Assembly: GCF_052161615.1 (NCBI RefSeq)
Contig: NZ_CP197417.1
Span: forward strand, 1,612,001-1,676,000
Source: Aeoliella sp052161615
GTDB taxonomy: Bacteria; Planctomycetota; Planctomycetia; Pirellulales; Lacipirellulaceae
Reading direction: 5' to 3'
DNA: 64,000 bases
Part shown: positions 27,967-38,149 of the stretch, piece by piece
Layout: the number at the start of each line of letters is the position of its first letter
Position numbering within the stretch: the stretch's first letter is position 1
Notes under the pieces: generated by a model
The model's input: only the letters and a program-made list of their open reading frames with translations
The model's database searches: none
Told to the model about the DNA's origin: nothing
Made by a program: the position numbers and the translations under genes

Positions 27967-28977
27967 ATGCTCGGCGACAACGACCTCGACAATATCAAAC
28001 ATCTGGGGCAGGCCTATCATCGGCTTTCGAGCGAGCTTGGCAAGGTGATCGTCGGGCAGCACGAAGTGGTTGAGCAATTGCTAATCGCCATGTTCGCGCG
28101 AGGACATTGCCTGCTGGTGGGCGTGCCAGGGCTTGCGAAGACGTTGCTCATCCGCACGCTTTCCGACGCGCTGTCGCTGAAGTTCAGCCGTGTGCAGTTC
28201 ACCCCTGACCTGATGCCTGCCGACATCACCGGCACCGAAGTCATCCAGGAAGACAAATCGACCGGCGTGCGTGAGTTTCGGTTCCTCGAAGGTCCGTTGT
28301 TCGCCAACATCGTTCTGGCCGACGAAATCAATCGCACACCACCAAAGACGCAAGCCGCGCTCCTCGAAGCGATGCAGGAGAAGCAGATCACGGTAGGCGG
28401 TAAGCGATACACACTACCTGAACCTTTCTTCGTGCTCGCCACCCAAAATCCCATCGAGCAGGAAGGGACCTACCCGCTACCCGAAGCGCAGCTCGACCGG
28501 TTCATGTTCATGGTGAAAGTCGATTATCCCGACGCCGACGAAGAACTAGCGATCGTCAAACAAACTACCGCCGACTTCGAAGCCAAGGTGACCGAGGCCC
28601 TCACGGCCGAGGAGATTCTGAGCCTCAGCCACGTGGTCCGCCGCGTGCCAATCGCCGATCACTTGGCGAAGTACGCGATTGCGATTGTCCGCAAGACACG
28701 TGCAGCGAAGGGAGAAGGAGACCCCATGGTGGCGAAGTACGTCAGCTGGGGTGCCGGCCCGCGAGCGAGTCAGTACCTGGTGCTGGCCGCCAAAGCCCGC
28801 GCGGCGCTAGCCGGTCGCCACTGCGTCGAGCGCGAGGACTTGGTAGCCGTCGCGGCCCCCGTGCTCCGGCACCGCCTGATTACGAACTTCAACGCCGAAG
28901 CGGATCGGATCACCTCGGATGATGTGATTGAGCATTTGGTGAAGACGACGAGCGTCGAAGCCGAGTCGGCGGCTTAA
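27967..28977 (+). CDS. moxR: MoxR-family AAA+ ATPase
   Basis: A 336-residue AAA+ ATPase. Walker A is GVPGLAKT (near residue 52), Walker B LADEINR (near 119), sensor 1 ATQNPIEQEGTYPLPEAQLDRF (near 160), and the C-terminal lid has SWGAGPRASQYL. These are diagnostic of the MoxR group, chaperone-like ATPases that work with VWA-domain proteins in complex maturation or stress responses. It heads a run of DUF58, BatA-like and VWA genes that normally accompany it. Confidence 0.93.
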   Translation: MLGDNDLDNIKHLGQAYHRLSSELGKVIVGQHEVVEQLLIAMFARGHCLLVGVPGLAKTLLIRTLSDALSLKFSRVQFTPDLMPADITGTEVIQEDKSTGVREFRFLEGPLFANIVLADEINRTPPKTQAALLEAMQEKQITVGGKRYTLPEPFFVLATQNPIEQEGTYPLPEAQLDRFMFMVKVDYPDADEELAIVKQTTADFEAKVTEALTAEEILSLSHVVRRVPIADHLAKYAIAIVRKTRAAKGEGDPMVAKYVSWGAGPRASQYLVLAAKARAALAGRHCVEREDLVAVAAPVLRHRLITNFNAEADRITSDDVIEHLVKTTSVEAESAA

Positions 28978-29080
28978 GCGTTGTTAACGACGGAAATCCG
29001 TGCTCTCTGCGGCGAATCCTCCCTTCGCACTGCGAAAAGGCAAGCATTAGGCTAACTTCCCGTAACGAACAACGCAGCGT

Positions 29081-29983
29081 ATGCCCGACACCCTCAATTA
29101 CCTCGACCCTGTAGTGCTCGCCGAGCTGGAAGGGTTGCAGTTGCGCGCGACGCGAATCGTTGAAGGGTACGTGTCGGGGCTTCATCGCAGTCCGTATCAG
29201 GGGTTTAGCGTTGAGTTCGCAGAGCACCGAGAGTATGCACCGGGGGACGACCTGCGGTACGTCGACTGGAAGGTGTTTGGCAAGACCGACAAAGTCTACT
29301 TAAAGCAGTACGAGGAAGAGACAAACCTCATCTGCTACTTGGTGCTCGATACCAGCGAGAGCATGCAGTACCGCAGCGAGTCGGCGGCGATGAGCAAGCT
29401 CGACTATGCCCGCTGCGCCGCGGCGTCCCTCGCCTACATGGTCATCCGACAGCAGGATAGCGTGGGGCTGGTGACGTTCGACGACTCGGTGCGGCAGCTG
29501 GTGCGTCCCAGTTCGAGTGCTACGCACTTGTCCCAGATCGTGCAAGTATTGGAGGCGAGCGACGGCCCCCGCAAAACGCAAACAGGCCCCATCTTTCACG
29601 AGCTGGCCGAGCGATTTACACGGCGGGGGATTGTCTTCATCCTCAGCGACTTGTTCGACGATGCCGACCAGATGCTCGCGGGGCTCAAGCACTTTCGCCA
29701 TCGCCGGCACGACGTGGTGGTGCTCCACACGCTTGACCCCGCAGAACTCGATTTCCCGTTCCAGCAAGCCACCATGTTTCACGGGCTGGAGCAGCTTGGA
29801 GACTTGCTCGTCGAACCGGCCCAGCTTCGCCGCGCGTACAAGGAAGAGATCAACCGCTTCACGCAGAAAGTGCGCACCGGTTGCCTCGCCCAGGGTGCCG
29901 ACTACGTGCAAGTCCGCACCGACCAACCGCTCGATATCGCCCTCACAACCTACCTGGCTCACCGACGAAAGCGCAATCGTTAG
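29081..29983 (+). CDS. DUF58-domain protein
   Basis: A 300-residue protein with the DUF58 core EHREYAPGDDLRYVDWKVFGKTD at about 50-72 followed by a VWA-like fold: LVLDTSESM (MIDAS-type D-x-S-x-S) near 108, then LDYARCAAASLAYMVIRQQDSVGLVTFD. DUF58 proteins are standard partners of MoxR ATPases. There is no membrane segment in this member. It lies 103 bases after moxR and a few bases before the BatA-like gene. Confidence 0.92.
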   Translation: MPDTLNYLDPVVLAELEGLQLRATRIVEGYVSGLHRSPYQGFSVEFAEHREYAPGDDLRYVDWKVFGKTDKVYLKQYEEETNLICYLVLDTSESMQYRSESAAMSKLDYARCAAASLAYMVIRQQDSVGLVTFDDSVRQLVRPSSSATHLSQIVQVLEASDGPRKTQTGPIFHELAERFTRRGIVFILSDLFDDADQMLAGLKHFRHRRHDVVVLHTLDPAELDFPFQQATMFHGLEQLGDLLVEPAQLRRAYKEEINRFTQKVRTGCLAQGADYVQVRTDQPLDIALTTYLAHRRKRNR

Positions 29984-30011
29984 TGGCTATTGCCTTTCCT
30001 TTCATTCTCTC

Positions 30012-30037
30012 CCGTGTCCTCCGTGTACTCTGTGGTT
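30012..30037 (+). repeat. Short CCGTGT-type dispersed repeat
   Basis: The stretch contains near-tandem CCGTGTCCT, CCGTGTACTC and TGTGGTT. It resembles short intergenic sequences I recall as dispersed in planctomycete and some other genomes. It lies between the DUF58 stop and the conserved start of the BatA-like protein, which is why a later start was chosen for that gene. Confidence 0.5.
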
Positions 30038-32296
30038 ATTCCCGATATTCCCCTCGCCTTCGGATTCAGCAATCTAGCCATGCTTGGCTGGTTGGGGGCT
30101 GCGGCTGCGCCGATTCTGATTCACTTGTGGATGCGGCACACGCATCGCGACACGCCGTGGGCGGCGATGGAGTTCCTCCGCGAGGCGATTAAGCGAAACG
30201 CTCGGCGGCTTAAGCTGCAGCAGTGGTTGCTGCTCGCAGTTCGAACATTGCTCCTGTTGCTCGTGGCACTCGCGGCGGCCAAGCCGTACTTGAGTGGTTG
30301 GAATATCCTCACCGGCGGACCCAAGGTGCATCGCATCCTGGTGCTCGATGCGTCGATGTCGATGCAGTACCGAGCTGGCGACGAAAGTGTCTTCGAGCGA
30401 GCCCGTCAGCTTGCCACCGAAGCGATCGACCAAGGCCGGCCCGGTGATGTCTACTCATTGCTCCTACTCGCCTCGCCACCGCAGACAATCGTGGCTGGCC
30501 CGGTCGCGGACGCGCGGGGCGTGACGGCACAGCTGCAATCGCTGGAGCCTACTTACGGCGACGCATCTTTGGGCGCGTTGATGACCACCATCACCAACTT
30601 GATTTCGGAGTCCGAGGCCACCCATCGCGACCTTTCAGGCCACGAAGTTCTTCTCTTCACCGACCTCGCGAACTCCACTTGGCAGCAAGCAACCGGCGAT
30701 GCTCCCGCCGCGGAAGAGATCCGCAAGCTAGCGGCGCGAGCAAAGCTGACTGTCGTCGATCTCGGCCCAACCGACCCTTCGAACGTCGCGGCTCACGGCA
30801 CGCGCATCGCTGGGACTTTAGCAACCATCGTCGATCCGCTGCGAATTGAATGCGACGTAACGAACTATGGCGACGTGGCGAAGTCGAATGTGGTTGTCGA
30901 GCTTTTGCAAGATGGCACTAGCATCGACGAGCACACCGTGACGCTGCCTGCCGGGGGATCAGCCACAGTGACGTTCGACGCCAAGATCGCCCAGCCCGGC
31001 TGGACGTCGCTGGCCGTGCGGACCAATGACGACGCGTTGACGCCTGACGATGTGGGATGGCTGGCGGTCGATGTCCGCGAGCAAGTGCGGGCGCTACTGG
31101 TCGAAGGCGAATCGGGTGCCGCAAGGTACCTTCAGCACGCCCTTGAACCCGGTAGCAACCTGTCGCCCATCGAGGCCACCGTGGTTTCGGAAGGTGAATT
31201 GATGGAGACGCCTCTCGAAGAGTTCGACGCCATCTTTTTGTGCAACGTCGCACGATTCACCTCCAGTGAACGCGAGTTGCTCGCTCGTTATGTGGAACAA
31301 GGAGGGACGCTGGTCTTCTTCCTGGGTGATCGTGTGCTGGCCGAAACCTACAACGAGGTGCTCGCTAGCGCCGAAGGACTGCAGAAAACTGACGGCGCTC
31401 TTTCGACGCTGCTCTACGAACCTAAGAGTCAGTCGCCCGCATTACAAACGGTGCAGTCGACTTCGGCCGAAGTACCCTCGAGTTCCATTGGTAGTTTGCT
31501 ACCAGTGACTATTGGCCCGCTTGAAACCAGCGGCACTTCGGGTATCAATCCGCTCGACTATGCTCATCCCATCGCGGCCGCGTTTCGTGGCAGTGAGCGG
31601 GCGGGCCTGTTGTCGACGCCGGTGAATCGGTTTTACCAGCTAACGCCGCGCGAAGGCGCGGAGGTGGCGCTCGCGCTGCCCAATGGCGAACCACTGCTCG
31701 TGACCGCCGCTTATGGTCGGGGCATGGTGGCCGTGGTTGCCACGTCGGCGACCCTCGACACCGTGGACCGGGCGACTGCACAACCATGGACACTCATGCC
31801 CGCCTGGCCCAGCTTCCTGCCGATCGTCCGCGAATTGGTCGCTTACGGCATGGGCGCTAGCCGACTGCAAAGTGAACGAACGATTGGTGAACTCCTTGAT
31901 GGTCGCTTGCCCGCGAGCTGGAGCGATACGACCATTGCCATTACCCGCCCTGACGGCCGAACGGATATTGTTCCGGTTGAACGGGGCGCTGGCGCAGAGT
32001 GGAGTTATGCGTCGAGTGACGAGCCCGGCATTTTCGCGGTTGAAGATGCCACTAGTAGCCGTGTAATTGCGAAGATCGCAGTGAACGTGCCTGGCGACGA
32101 AAGCAACGTCGCCCGAGTCGATACGCAGCTGCTCCCGGACGAGCTTGCGATAGAGACCGCGTCGCTCACCAGTGGGTCCGCGGGGACGGAACTGCTAGCC
32201 GATACTTCGCTACACCGAACGCTGTTGTACGTCGTGCTGGCGCTTCTTTTGATCGAGCCTGTCATGGCGTGGGTGTTTGCGGGGAGGGGGGCATGA
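30032..32296 (+). CDS. BatA-like membrane protein with VWA domain
   Basis: A protein of about 754 residues. Near the N-terminus is the BatA signature: a helix (LAMLGWLGAAAAPILIHLW), then PWAAMEFLREAIKRNARRLKLQQWLLLAVR and a second helix. A VWA domain follows, with LVLDASMSMQY (MIDAS D-x-S-x-S). The middle has beta-rich and ThuA/amidotransferase-like segments (REQVRALLVEGE, LFLCNVARFT), and a last transmembrane helix lies near the C-terminus. GTG 30032 is tentative; TTG 29990 and ATG 30080 are alternatives, the first being part of a dispersed repeat. Its stop overlaps the next start (ATGA), indicating coupling. Confidence 0.85.
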   Translation: MVIPDIPLAFGFSNLAMLGWLGAAAAPILIHLWMRHTHRDTPWAAMEFLREAIKRNARRLKLQQWLLLAVRTLLLLLVALAAAKPYLSGWNILTGGPKVHRILVLDASMSMQYRAGDESVFERARQLATEAIDQGRPGDVYSLLLLASPPQTIVAGPVADARGVTAQLQSLEPTYGDASLGALMTTITNLISESEATHRDLSGHEVLLFTDLANSTWQQATGDAPAAEEIRKLAARAKLTVVDLGPTDPSNVAAHGTRIAGTLATIVDPLRIECDVTNYGDVAKSNVVVELLQDGTSIDEHTVTLPAGGSATVTFDAKIAQPGWTSLAVRTNDDALTPDDVGWLAVDVREQVRALLVEGESGAARYLQHALEPGSNLSPIEATVVSEGELMETPLEEFDAIFLCNVARFTSSERELLARYVEQGGTLVFFLGDRVLAETYNEVLASAEGLQKTDGALSTLLYEPKSQSPALQTVQSTSAEVPSSSIGSLLPVTIGPLETSGTSGINPLDYAHPIAAAFRGSERAGLLSTPVNRFYQLTPREGAEVALALPNGEPLLVTAAYGRGMVAVVATSATLDTVDRATAQPWTLMPAWPSFLPIVRELVAYGMGASRLQSERTIGELLDGRLPASWSDTTIAITRPDGRTDIVPVERGAGAEWSYASSDEPGIFAVEDATSSRVIAKIAVNVPGDESNVARVDTQLLPDELAIETASLTSGSAGTELLADTSLHRTLLYVVLALLLIEPVMAWVFAGRGA

Positions 32297-34593
32297 TGCT
32301 CGGCGTCGAAACTCCTACCAATTGGCAGTTTGAAACCCATTGGACTTGGGCACCGTGGTTCACCGTGCTCTTCGTGTTCGCGGTAGTCGTGGGAATCGGC
32401 TACCTCTATTCACGCGAAAGTTCGCCGGCCGGCAATTGGTATCGCGCGATGCTTGCGGCACTTCGTTTGACGTCCATCGCCCTCGTAATGGTCATGTTAA
32501 GCGAACTACTACTGTCCTCGTCGAGGCAAGGTTTGCCTCGGCTAGTGGTGCTGGTCGATCATTCGGCCAGCATGGGACTTGAAGAGCCGCAGTCGACTTC
32601 AACGGCGGAGCCAGTGACGCGGCTCGATTCAGCACGCGAGCTGTTTTTGGCCGATAACGCGAGCTTGGTGGAGAAGTGGCGGCAGGAATACGAGGTCGAG
32701 TTCGCGAGTGTAGCCGATGGAACGACTCGGCTGGAGGGACAAACGCCCGAAGCCATCGCTGCGAGTCTCGAACAGCTAACGACGGATGGCACGGAGTCGG
32801 CTCAGTCGCGAATAGGCGATGCGATTGCATCGACCATCGACTCTCGACAATCGGCGCTGCCCGCCGCCATCGTGCTGGCGACCGATGGGCGAACCACGGC
32901 TGGGCGCTCGCTCGACGAAGCCCGCGAGCTAGCCCGTCGCCGGGGAGTGCCCGTTTACGTTGTGGGATACGGCGCAACGAGTGCGGCGGTGGACATTCGG
33001 CTCACGAATCTGCTTGCCGATCGAAATGCATTCCTCGACGATTTGGTGGCGATGGGCGTTACGCTCGAAGCCACCTCGCTGGCGGGGGAAACGGTGAAAG
33101 TGCAGGTGCGCGATACCTCGACAGGCAACATCGTTGCCGAGCAGTTGGTGGAGGTGAAGAGTCCCCAGTTTGCGGAGACGTTGCAACTGGTGGTTCGGCC
33201 CGAGCGCGAAGGCGAGACCACGTACTCCATTGAAGCCATTCCCGCAGCGAACGAGCGCGACACGTCCAACAATCAACTTACGCATGTGGTTGACGTTCGC
33301 GATCAGAAGGTTCGCGTGCTGCTCGCGGCTGGCTATCCGAACTACGAGTATCGCTATCTCAAGAACCTGCTCGAGCGCGATTCGACCTTCGAACTCACGA
33401 GCTACTTGCAAGAGGCCGATCTCGAGTACGCTACGCAGGATTCGACTGCTATCGCTACACTGCCGGTTGAAGAAAAGTCGCTCGACAGCTACGACGTGTT
33501 GGTGTTGATGGACCTCAACCCTCGGCTAATGCCACCGCGATGGTGGCAGAACGTCGAACGTCACGTGGTAGAGCAGGGCGGGGGAGTCGTGCTGGTCGCC
33601 GGTCCGCGCAACTTCCCATGGCAGTACACAAGTGCTCCAGCCGTAGGGACACTTTCGCCGATCGAGCTTCGTGCAGCCGGGCGTGTTGGCGGCGTCTACG
33701 ATTCGGGTTTCGATCTGGAACTGACGCCGCTCGCCAAGGAAACGCCGGCGATGCAGTTGGGGTCCACGCCCGCGGAGTCGGCCGAGCTGTGGCGACAATT
33801 GCCCCCATTCTATTGGTTCGTCGCGGCCGATAAGCTCAAGCCCGGCGCGCGGGTGCTGGCTACCCATCCGACCGCGCGGACGCGCGACGGTGGGCCCGTG
33901 CCGCTGATCGTCACGCAGTACGTCGGTTCGGGGCGAGTGCTTTATCATGGCGTCGATGCCACCTGGCGATGGAGATATCGAGTGGGGGATGTGTTTTTCG
34001 CTCGCTACTGGGGGCAATCGCTGCGGCAACTAGCTCGTGGCAAAATGCTCGACTCCGATCGCGAGGCCGAGATTGTCGTTGAGCGCGATCAGTACGAACT
34101 AGGTGAGCCGGTGCGATTGGGGCTTCGGCTCGACGGCAAGCAGCTAGCCACACTCGACCGCGATTTGGAACTGCTGCTGACCGCGCCGGGGCAGCCGAAT
34201 CGCCGGGTGGCGCTCGCGCCAAGTCGTGCGTCGGGGCAACTTCAAGCGGTGGTGGGCGACCTCGCGCCTGGGACCTATCGCGTAACGGTTGCGGGTGGTG
34301 GGCTAGAAAATGCACCGGTTGCGGGCGAGTTCACTGTGCTGGCACCACCGGGCGAGCTGGCGGACTCGACGATGAATCGAGCGGGACTCGAGGAGCTTGC
34401 TCAGGCAACCTACGGTAAGTTTTACACGTCGGCGAGCGCCTCGCAGCTTGCCGACGACCTGCCGGTGGGTGCCCGCGTGCCGCTGGAAGTGATGCCGCCG
34501 GTAGAGCTTTGGAACCGCTGGTGGATGCTGGCAGCGATCACCACCTGCCTGTCAGCCGAATGGATTTTGCGAAAACGCCGCGCCATGCTGTAG
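32293..34593 (+). CDS. Membrane VWA / amidotransferase-like protein
   Basis: A 766-residue protein. Two N-terminal helices (about 22-42 and 52-75) precede a VWA domain with LVVLVDHSASMG (D-x-S-x-S). A CARDB-like beta segment follows, then VRVLLAAGYPNYEYRYLKNLLER and GGVVLVAGPRNFPW, which look like the class-I-amidotransferase-like fold often fused to VWA proteins in planctomycetes; the catalytic Cys is not evident. A C-terminal helix (WWMLAAITTCLSAEWILRK) anchors it again. The ATGATG start overlaps the BatA stop. It probably forms a membrane complex with the preceding gene product. Confidence 0.82.
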   Translation: MMLGVETPTNWQFETHWTWAPWFTVLFVFAVVVGIGYLYSRESSPAGNWYRAMLAALRLTSIALVMVMLSELLLSSSRQGLPRLVVLVDHSASMGLEEPQSTSTAEPVTRLDSARELFLADNASLVEKWRQEYEVEFASVADGTTRLEGQTPEAIAASLEQLTTDGTESAQSRIGDAIASTIDSRQSALPAAIVLATDGRTTAGRSLDEARELARRRGVPVYVVGYGATSAAVDIRLTNLLADRNAFLDDLVAMGVTLEATSLAGETVKVQVRDTSTGNIVAEQLVEVKSPQFAETLQLVVRPEREGETTYSIEAIPAANERDTSNNQLTHVVDVRDQKVRVLLAAGYPNYEYRYLKNLLERDSTFELTSYLQEADLEYATQDSTAIATLPVEEKSLDSYDVLVLMDLNPRLMPPRWWQNVERHVVEQGGGVVLVAGPRNFPWQYTSAPAVGTLSPIELRAAGRVGGVYDSGFDLELTPLAKETPAMQLGSTPAESAELWRQLPPFYWFVAADKLKPGARVLATHPTARTRDGGPVPLIVTQYVGSGRVLYHGVDATWRWRYRVGDVFFARYWGQSLRQLARGKMLDSDREAEIVVERDQYELGEPVRLGLRLDGKQLATLDRDLELLLTAPGQPNRRVALAPSRASGQLQAVVGDLAPGTYRVTVAGGGLENAPVAGEFTVLAPPGELADSTMNRAGLEELAQATYGKFYTSASASQLADDLPVGARVPLEVMPPVELWNRWWMLAAITTCLSAEWILRKRRAML

Positions 34594-34636
34594 CATATTG
34601 AGAAGCATCGCCCCCACCTATAGCCGAGTTTTCCAC

Positions 34637-37600
34637 GTGCATCCCCTACAACAACGCATCGACCAAGTTCGCCACGGTCACAACCGTCGCGCGCTCATCG
34701 AGACGGGTTGCTGGGGGTTCACCTCCGCAATTGCAATCGTGATGGCAATAGGTGCCATCGACTATCTGCTTCGCACCACGGACACGGGTCTGCGGGTACT
34801 TCTGTCGCTCACCTTACTCGCAGCCGTGGCGGCCGTGGTTTGGCGACTGGTGCGATGGTGGCGGGGTGAACGTTGGACCGAGCTATCCACGGCGCAGCAA
34901 GTGCAGCGAACTTATCCGCAGTTAGGTGATCGACTCGCGAGCGCTCTAGAGTTCCTCCGGCAGGAAGAAGACGATCCCACGGCTGGATCCGCCCCACTAC
35001 GGCGGGCGGTCGTCGCCGAGGCAACGTCGTCGCTCGAACTTCTGCCCGCCGACGAGGTGTCGCAGCGTCCGGGGGCTAGACGTGCCATCGTCGCAGCGGT
35101 CGCCATGCTTTGCGTGGTTGGTACGATTGCCCTGTTTGCACCTGTAACTACACGAACAGCGATCACTCGACTCGTCGCCCCATGGAACAGCGTCGAATGG
35201 CCTCGCCGGAACGATTTGGTGTTCGTCGATCCGCCGAAGCTCCTTGCGCGGGGCGACACCTTTGAGGTATCGGTCCAAGACTCTACCGGAACAATGCCGA
35301 CCGACGTAGCGATCGAGTATCGCTACACCGTGGATGGCCGACCGAGGACCGAGCGAAACTGGATGCAGCGCGTGGGGGACACGATGGTCGGCCGCCGAGA
35401 GAACGTTCGGCGCTCGTTCGAGTACCGCGCGACAGGGGGCGATCATTACTCGATGCCTTGGACCAAGGTGACCGTCGTTGACCGCCCGACCGTGAGCGAG
35501 TTGCAACTCACAATGATTCCTCCACCTTACACCGGACTGCGAACCGGCGAGGCACAGAAGAACAGTCACGTCCTATCCGGCTCCGTAATCGAGCTCGCCG
35601 GCACGGCTTTCGAGCCACTCGCCAATGCCACTTTAATATTGGGAGACGGTGATAGGGTAAACGCCGATGTAACTGGACCCGATGCCACCGAGATTCAGCT
35701 TCCGAAAGGAAGCTGGACCGCGATCGCGGAGTCGACGCCGCGCCCCGTGCAGGCCAAGCTGCTGCTAACCTCGAAGGCGGGGCTCACTGGTGAGGTATCG
35801 CTGCCGGCTTTTGAAGTAGTTCTTGATCGCGCGCCCGCGGTCGCTTTGACCTCGCCGAGCGAAGACCTCCAAGTAGTGGCGAGCGCCCAAATCCCCTTCG
35901 CGGCTACCGTTGCTGATGATCTGGCGATTGCGGACGTAAAGCTCTTGGGCAAGCTGACAATGCAGTCCGATCCCAATACGCCCGCCGCACTTGATGTCGA
36001 ACTCTACCGCGGTCCAGCAAAGCCGCCGGAGCGGCCAGCGATGCCGGCCGATGGCGAGCAACTGGAGACGCTCGAAGTTCAGCAGTTAGTGGATCTCGCG
36101 CCGCTCAAGCTCGCTGCCGGCACGGTGCTCGAGATCACCGTCTCTGCGGGGGACTATCTGCCGCAGCGCGGTGAGACCGACATCCCTCGGCGAATCACCA
36201 TACTCACGCCGGCCGAACTCGACTCGCGGATTGCCAGCGATCAGGCTGAGATATTGCGATTGCTCGAACAAGCCCTCGCCGACGAGCGGCTGGCTCGCCA
36301 GCAGACCCAGTCCACTTCGGCAACGGATCTAGGCACCCCTGCGGCGCTTGATGGTCTGCTCAATAGTCGTCTCACGCAGCAGCAAGTCCGCCGGACGCTC
36401 GCGGAGAAAGAAGTCGGTGTGCTTGATCGCGTTCGAGCGCTGCTCGATCGACTGTCCATCAATGGGGTGGCGAGCACGGAGCTGGTCACCGAGCTCGATC
36501 ACATTGCAAGCGTGGTGATGCAGCTAAACACCGGCGCGCTCGCCACGGCCGAGCAGCAACTGACGGATCTTCGCAAGTCGGTCGAGACCAATCCGGCCGA
36601 CACTAGCTTGGCCGAGTCATTTGCGGCCGTAGATGGTACGCAATTGTTCGTTATCGAGACGCTCGAAGCCCTAGTCGATCGTGCCGAGGCTTGGTCGGAT
36701 GCCGAACGATTTGTTCGAGAACTCGCGAGGTTAGAGCAAGACGAGTTAGAACTTCGGGAGCGATCCCTCGATGCACTACGGAGAAGCTTCGAAGCCCGAA
36801 CGAATCGCAACGTTCAGCCTCCCGACCCTGCGGAAGTCGAACGTTTGGCTGCCGACCAAGCCGAATTGGCGCAGCGATTCGACAAGCTGGCGCAGGCGAT
36901 GCGTGACATGGCCAGTAGCGACAGCACAAGCAGCGAGATGGCGGGCAAGCTCTCCGACGCGCTCAACGAAGCGGATACCCAGAACCTGTCTGCTCAATTG
37001 GCCGATGCCGCACGCGATCTTGCGAGCGAGCAATTCGGTCGAGCCGGCGAGACCCAGCAATCGGCCGCCCAGGTGCTTCGCGAGATGGTCGATCGATTGC
37101 GAGATCGTGCGCCGACAGATCCAGGCGAACTTGCCTCGCGACTTCGGCAGTTGCAAAGCAAGCTCGACCAATTGGGACAGCAAGCCGAGCAAGCCCAGGG
37201 CGAACCCAATGAATCCGCGCAAGCCGAGCAGCGGAACGAGCTCGCTAAACAGCTCGCACAGCTGTCTCGCGAACTCAATCGACTTACTGCCCAAGCCGCG
37301 GGGCAGAGTGCGCAGCAGGCGAGCAGCAGCGCCGCGCCCAAGCCTGGGGAGTCGAAAGAGAACGCCGAGCAAGATATGAAGCAGTCGAAGGAGCTGATCG
37401 AGCAAGCGAAGCGCGATCTGGCTCAGCGTATTGCCGAGTTGGAGGGCGAGCGACAGCAGCGATTGCTCGACCGCTTGGCCGAAGTGCTCGATGGACTTAT
37501 TCCGCGCCAGCAGCAGACGCTCGAACAAACGCTGAAGCTCGAAGTAGCGAAAGAGTCCGCCGAACCGTCCAACGAAACTGCCGAGGCGAGCCGGTCCCTC

Positions 37601-38116
37601 GCCGACGCGGAGACACGAATCGCCGGTGAGCTTCAGGATGCGATGCTGGACGTGGAGAAGCGGGCAGTGTTCCAGCTCGCGCTAGGGGGCGCAGCGGCAG
37701 AAATGCGGCAAGCTGCCAAAGCCCTTGGTCAAGACGATACCGGTCGGGTGACGCAGAACCTCGAACTGTCGGCTTTGGCTCGCATGCGGCACGTACTCGA
37801 AATTCTCCGCGATCCGCCGCCACCACCCCCAGAAGGCGAAGAATCCCCCGGCGGCGGAGGCCAGGGGGGTGGCAATCAGCCGCAACAGCCCCCGCTGATC
37901 GAGCTCGCCGAGGCAAAAATGCTACGATGGTTGCAGACCGACTTGAATAGTCGGACTCGGCTGTTCGAGGCCGATTTGGCGGACAATTCGCAAGCGGCGG
38001 CCCAAAAACGAGAGGCGGCCAGCCGCTTGGCGGCGGAACAGCAGCAATTAGAGGAACTGGTCCGCGAGATGATGCGTCGCAATAATAGGAACATGCAAAG
38101 GCCCGTCGATTTGTGA
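34637..38116 (+). CDS. Large DUF4175-like membrane coiled-coil protein
   Basis: About 1159 residues. Two to three N-terminal helices (near 30-50, 60-80 and 150-170) precede an extracytoplasmic beta-rich part with VVDRPTVSELQLTMIPPPYTGL, characteristic of DUF4175-type proteins. From about 530 onward the chain is almost entirely Gln/Glu/Ala/Leu-rich coiled coil, ending with a Pro/Gly-rich linker near 1075 and a short terminal helix. The GTG at 34637 (V-H-P-L-Q-Q-R) is preferred to the TTG at 34598, but neither has a strong ribosome binding site. It follows the VWA gene closely. Function is unknown; large periplasmic coiled coils suggest an envelope-spanning structural role. Confidence 0.78.
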   Translation: MHPLQQRIDQVRHGHNRRALIETGCWGFTSAIAIVMAIGAIDYLLRTTDTGLRVLLSLTLLAAVAAVVWRLVRWWRGERWTELSTAQQVQRTYPQLGDRLASALEFLRQEEDDPTAGSAPLRRAVVAEATSSLELLPADEVSQRPGARRAIVAAVAMLCVVGTIALFAPVTTRTAITRLVAPWNSVEWPRRNDLVFVDPPKLLARGDTFEVSVQDSTGTMPTDVAIEYRYTVDGRPRTERNWMQRVGDTMVGRRENVRRSFEYRATGGDHYSMPWTKVTVVDRPTVSELQLTMIPPPYTGLRTGEAQKNSHVLSGSVIELAGTAFEPLANATLILGDGDRVNADVTGPDATEIQLPKGSWTAIAESTPRPVQAKLLLTSKAGLTGEVSLPAFEVVLDRAPAVALTSPSEDLQVVASAQIPFAATVADDLAIADVKLLGKLTMQSDPNTPAALDVELYRGPAKPPERPAMPADGEQLETLEVQQLVDLAPLKLAAGTVLEITVSAGDYLPQRGETDIPRRITILTPAELDSRIASDQAEILRLLEQALADERLARQQTQSTSATDLGTPAALDGLLNSRLTQQQVRRTLAEKEVGVLDRVRALLDRLSINGVASTELVTELDHIASVVMQLNTGALATAEQQLTDLRKSVETNPADTSLAESFAAVDGTQLFVIETLEALVDRAEAWSDAERFVRELARLEQDELELRERSLDALRRSFEARTNRNVQPPDPAEVERLAADQAELAQRFDKLAQAMRDMASSDSTSSEMAGKLSDALNEADTQNLSAQLADAARDLASEQFGRAGETQQSAAQVLREMVDRLRDRAPTDPGELASRLRQLQSKLDQLGQQAEQAQGEPNESAQAEQRNELAKQLAQLSRELNRLTAQAAGQSAQQASSSAAPKPGESKENAEQDMKQSKELIEQAKRDLAQRIAELEGERQQRLLDRLAEVLDGLIPRQQQTLEQTLKLEVAKESAEPSNETAEASRSLADAETRIAGELQDAMLDVEKRAVFQLALGGAAAEMRQAAKALGQDDTGRVTQNLELSALARMRHVLEILRDPPPPPPEGEESPGGGGQGGGNQPQQPPLIELAEAKMLRWLQTDLNSRTRLFEADLADNSQAAAQKREAASRLAAEQQQLEELVREMMRRNNRNMQRPVDL

Positions 38117-38149
38117 TCGCCCGCCACGCAAGTGATGAAGGAATACCTC

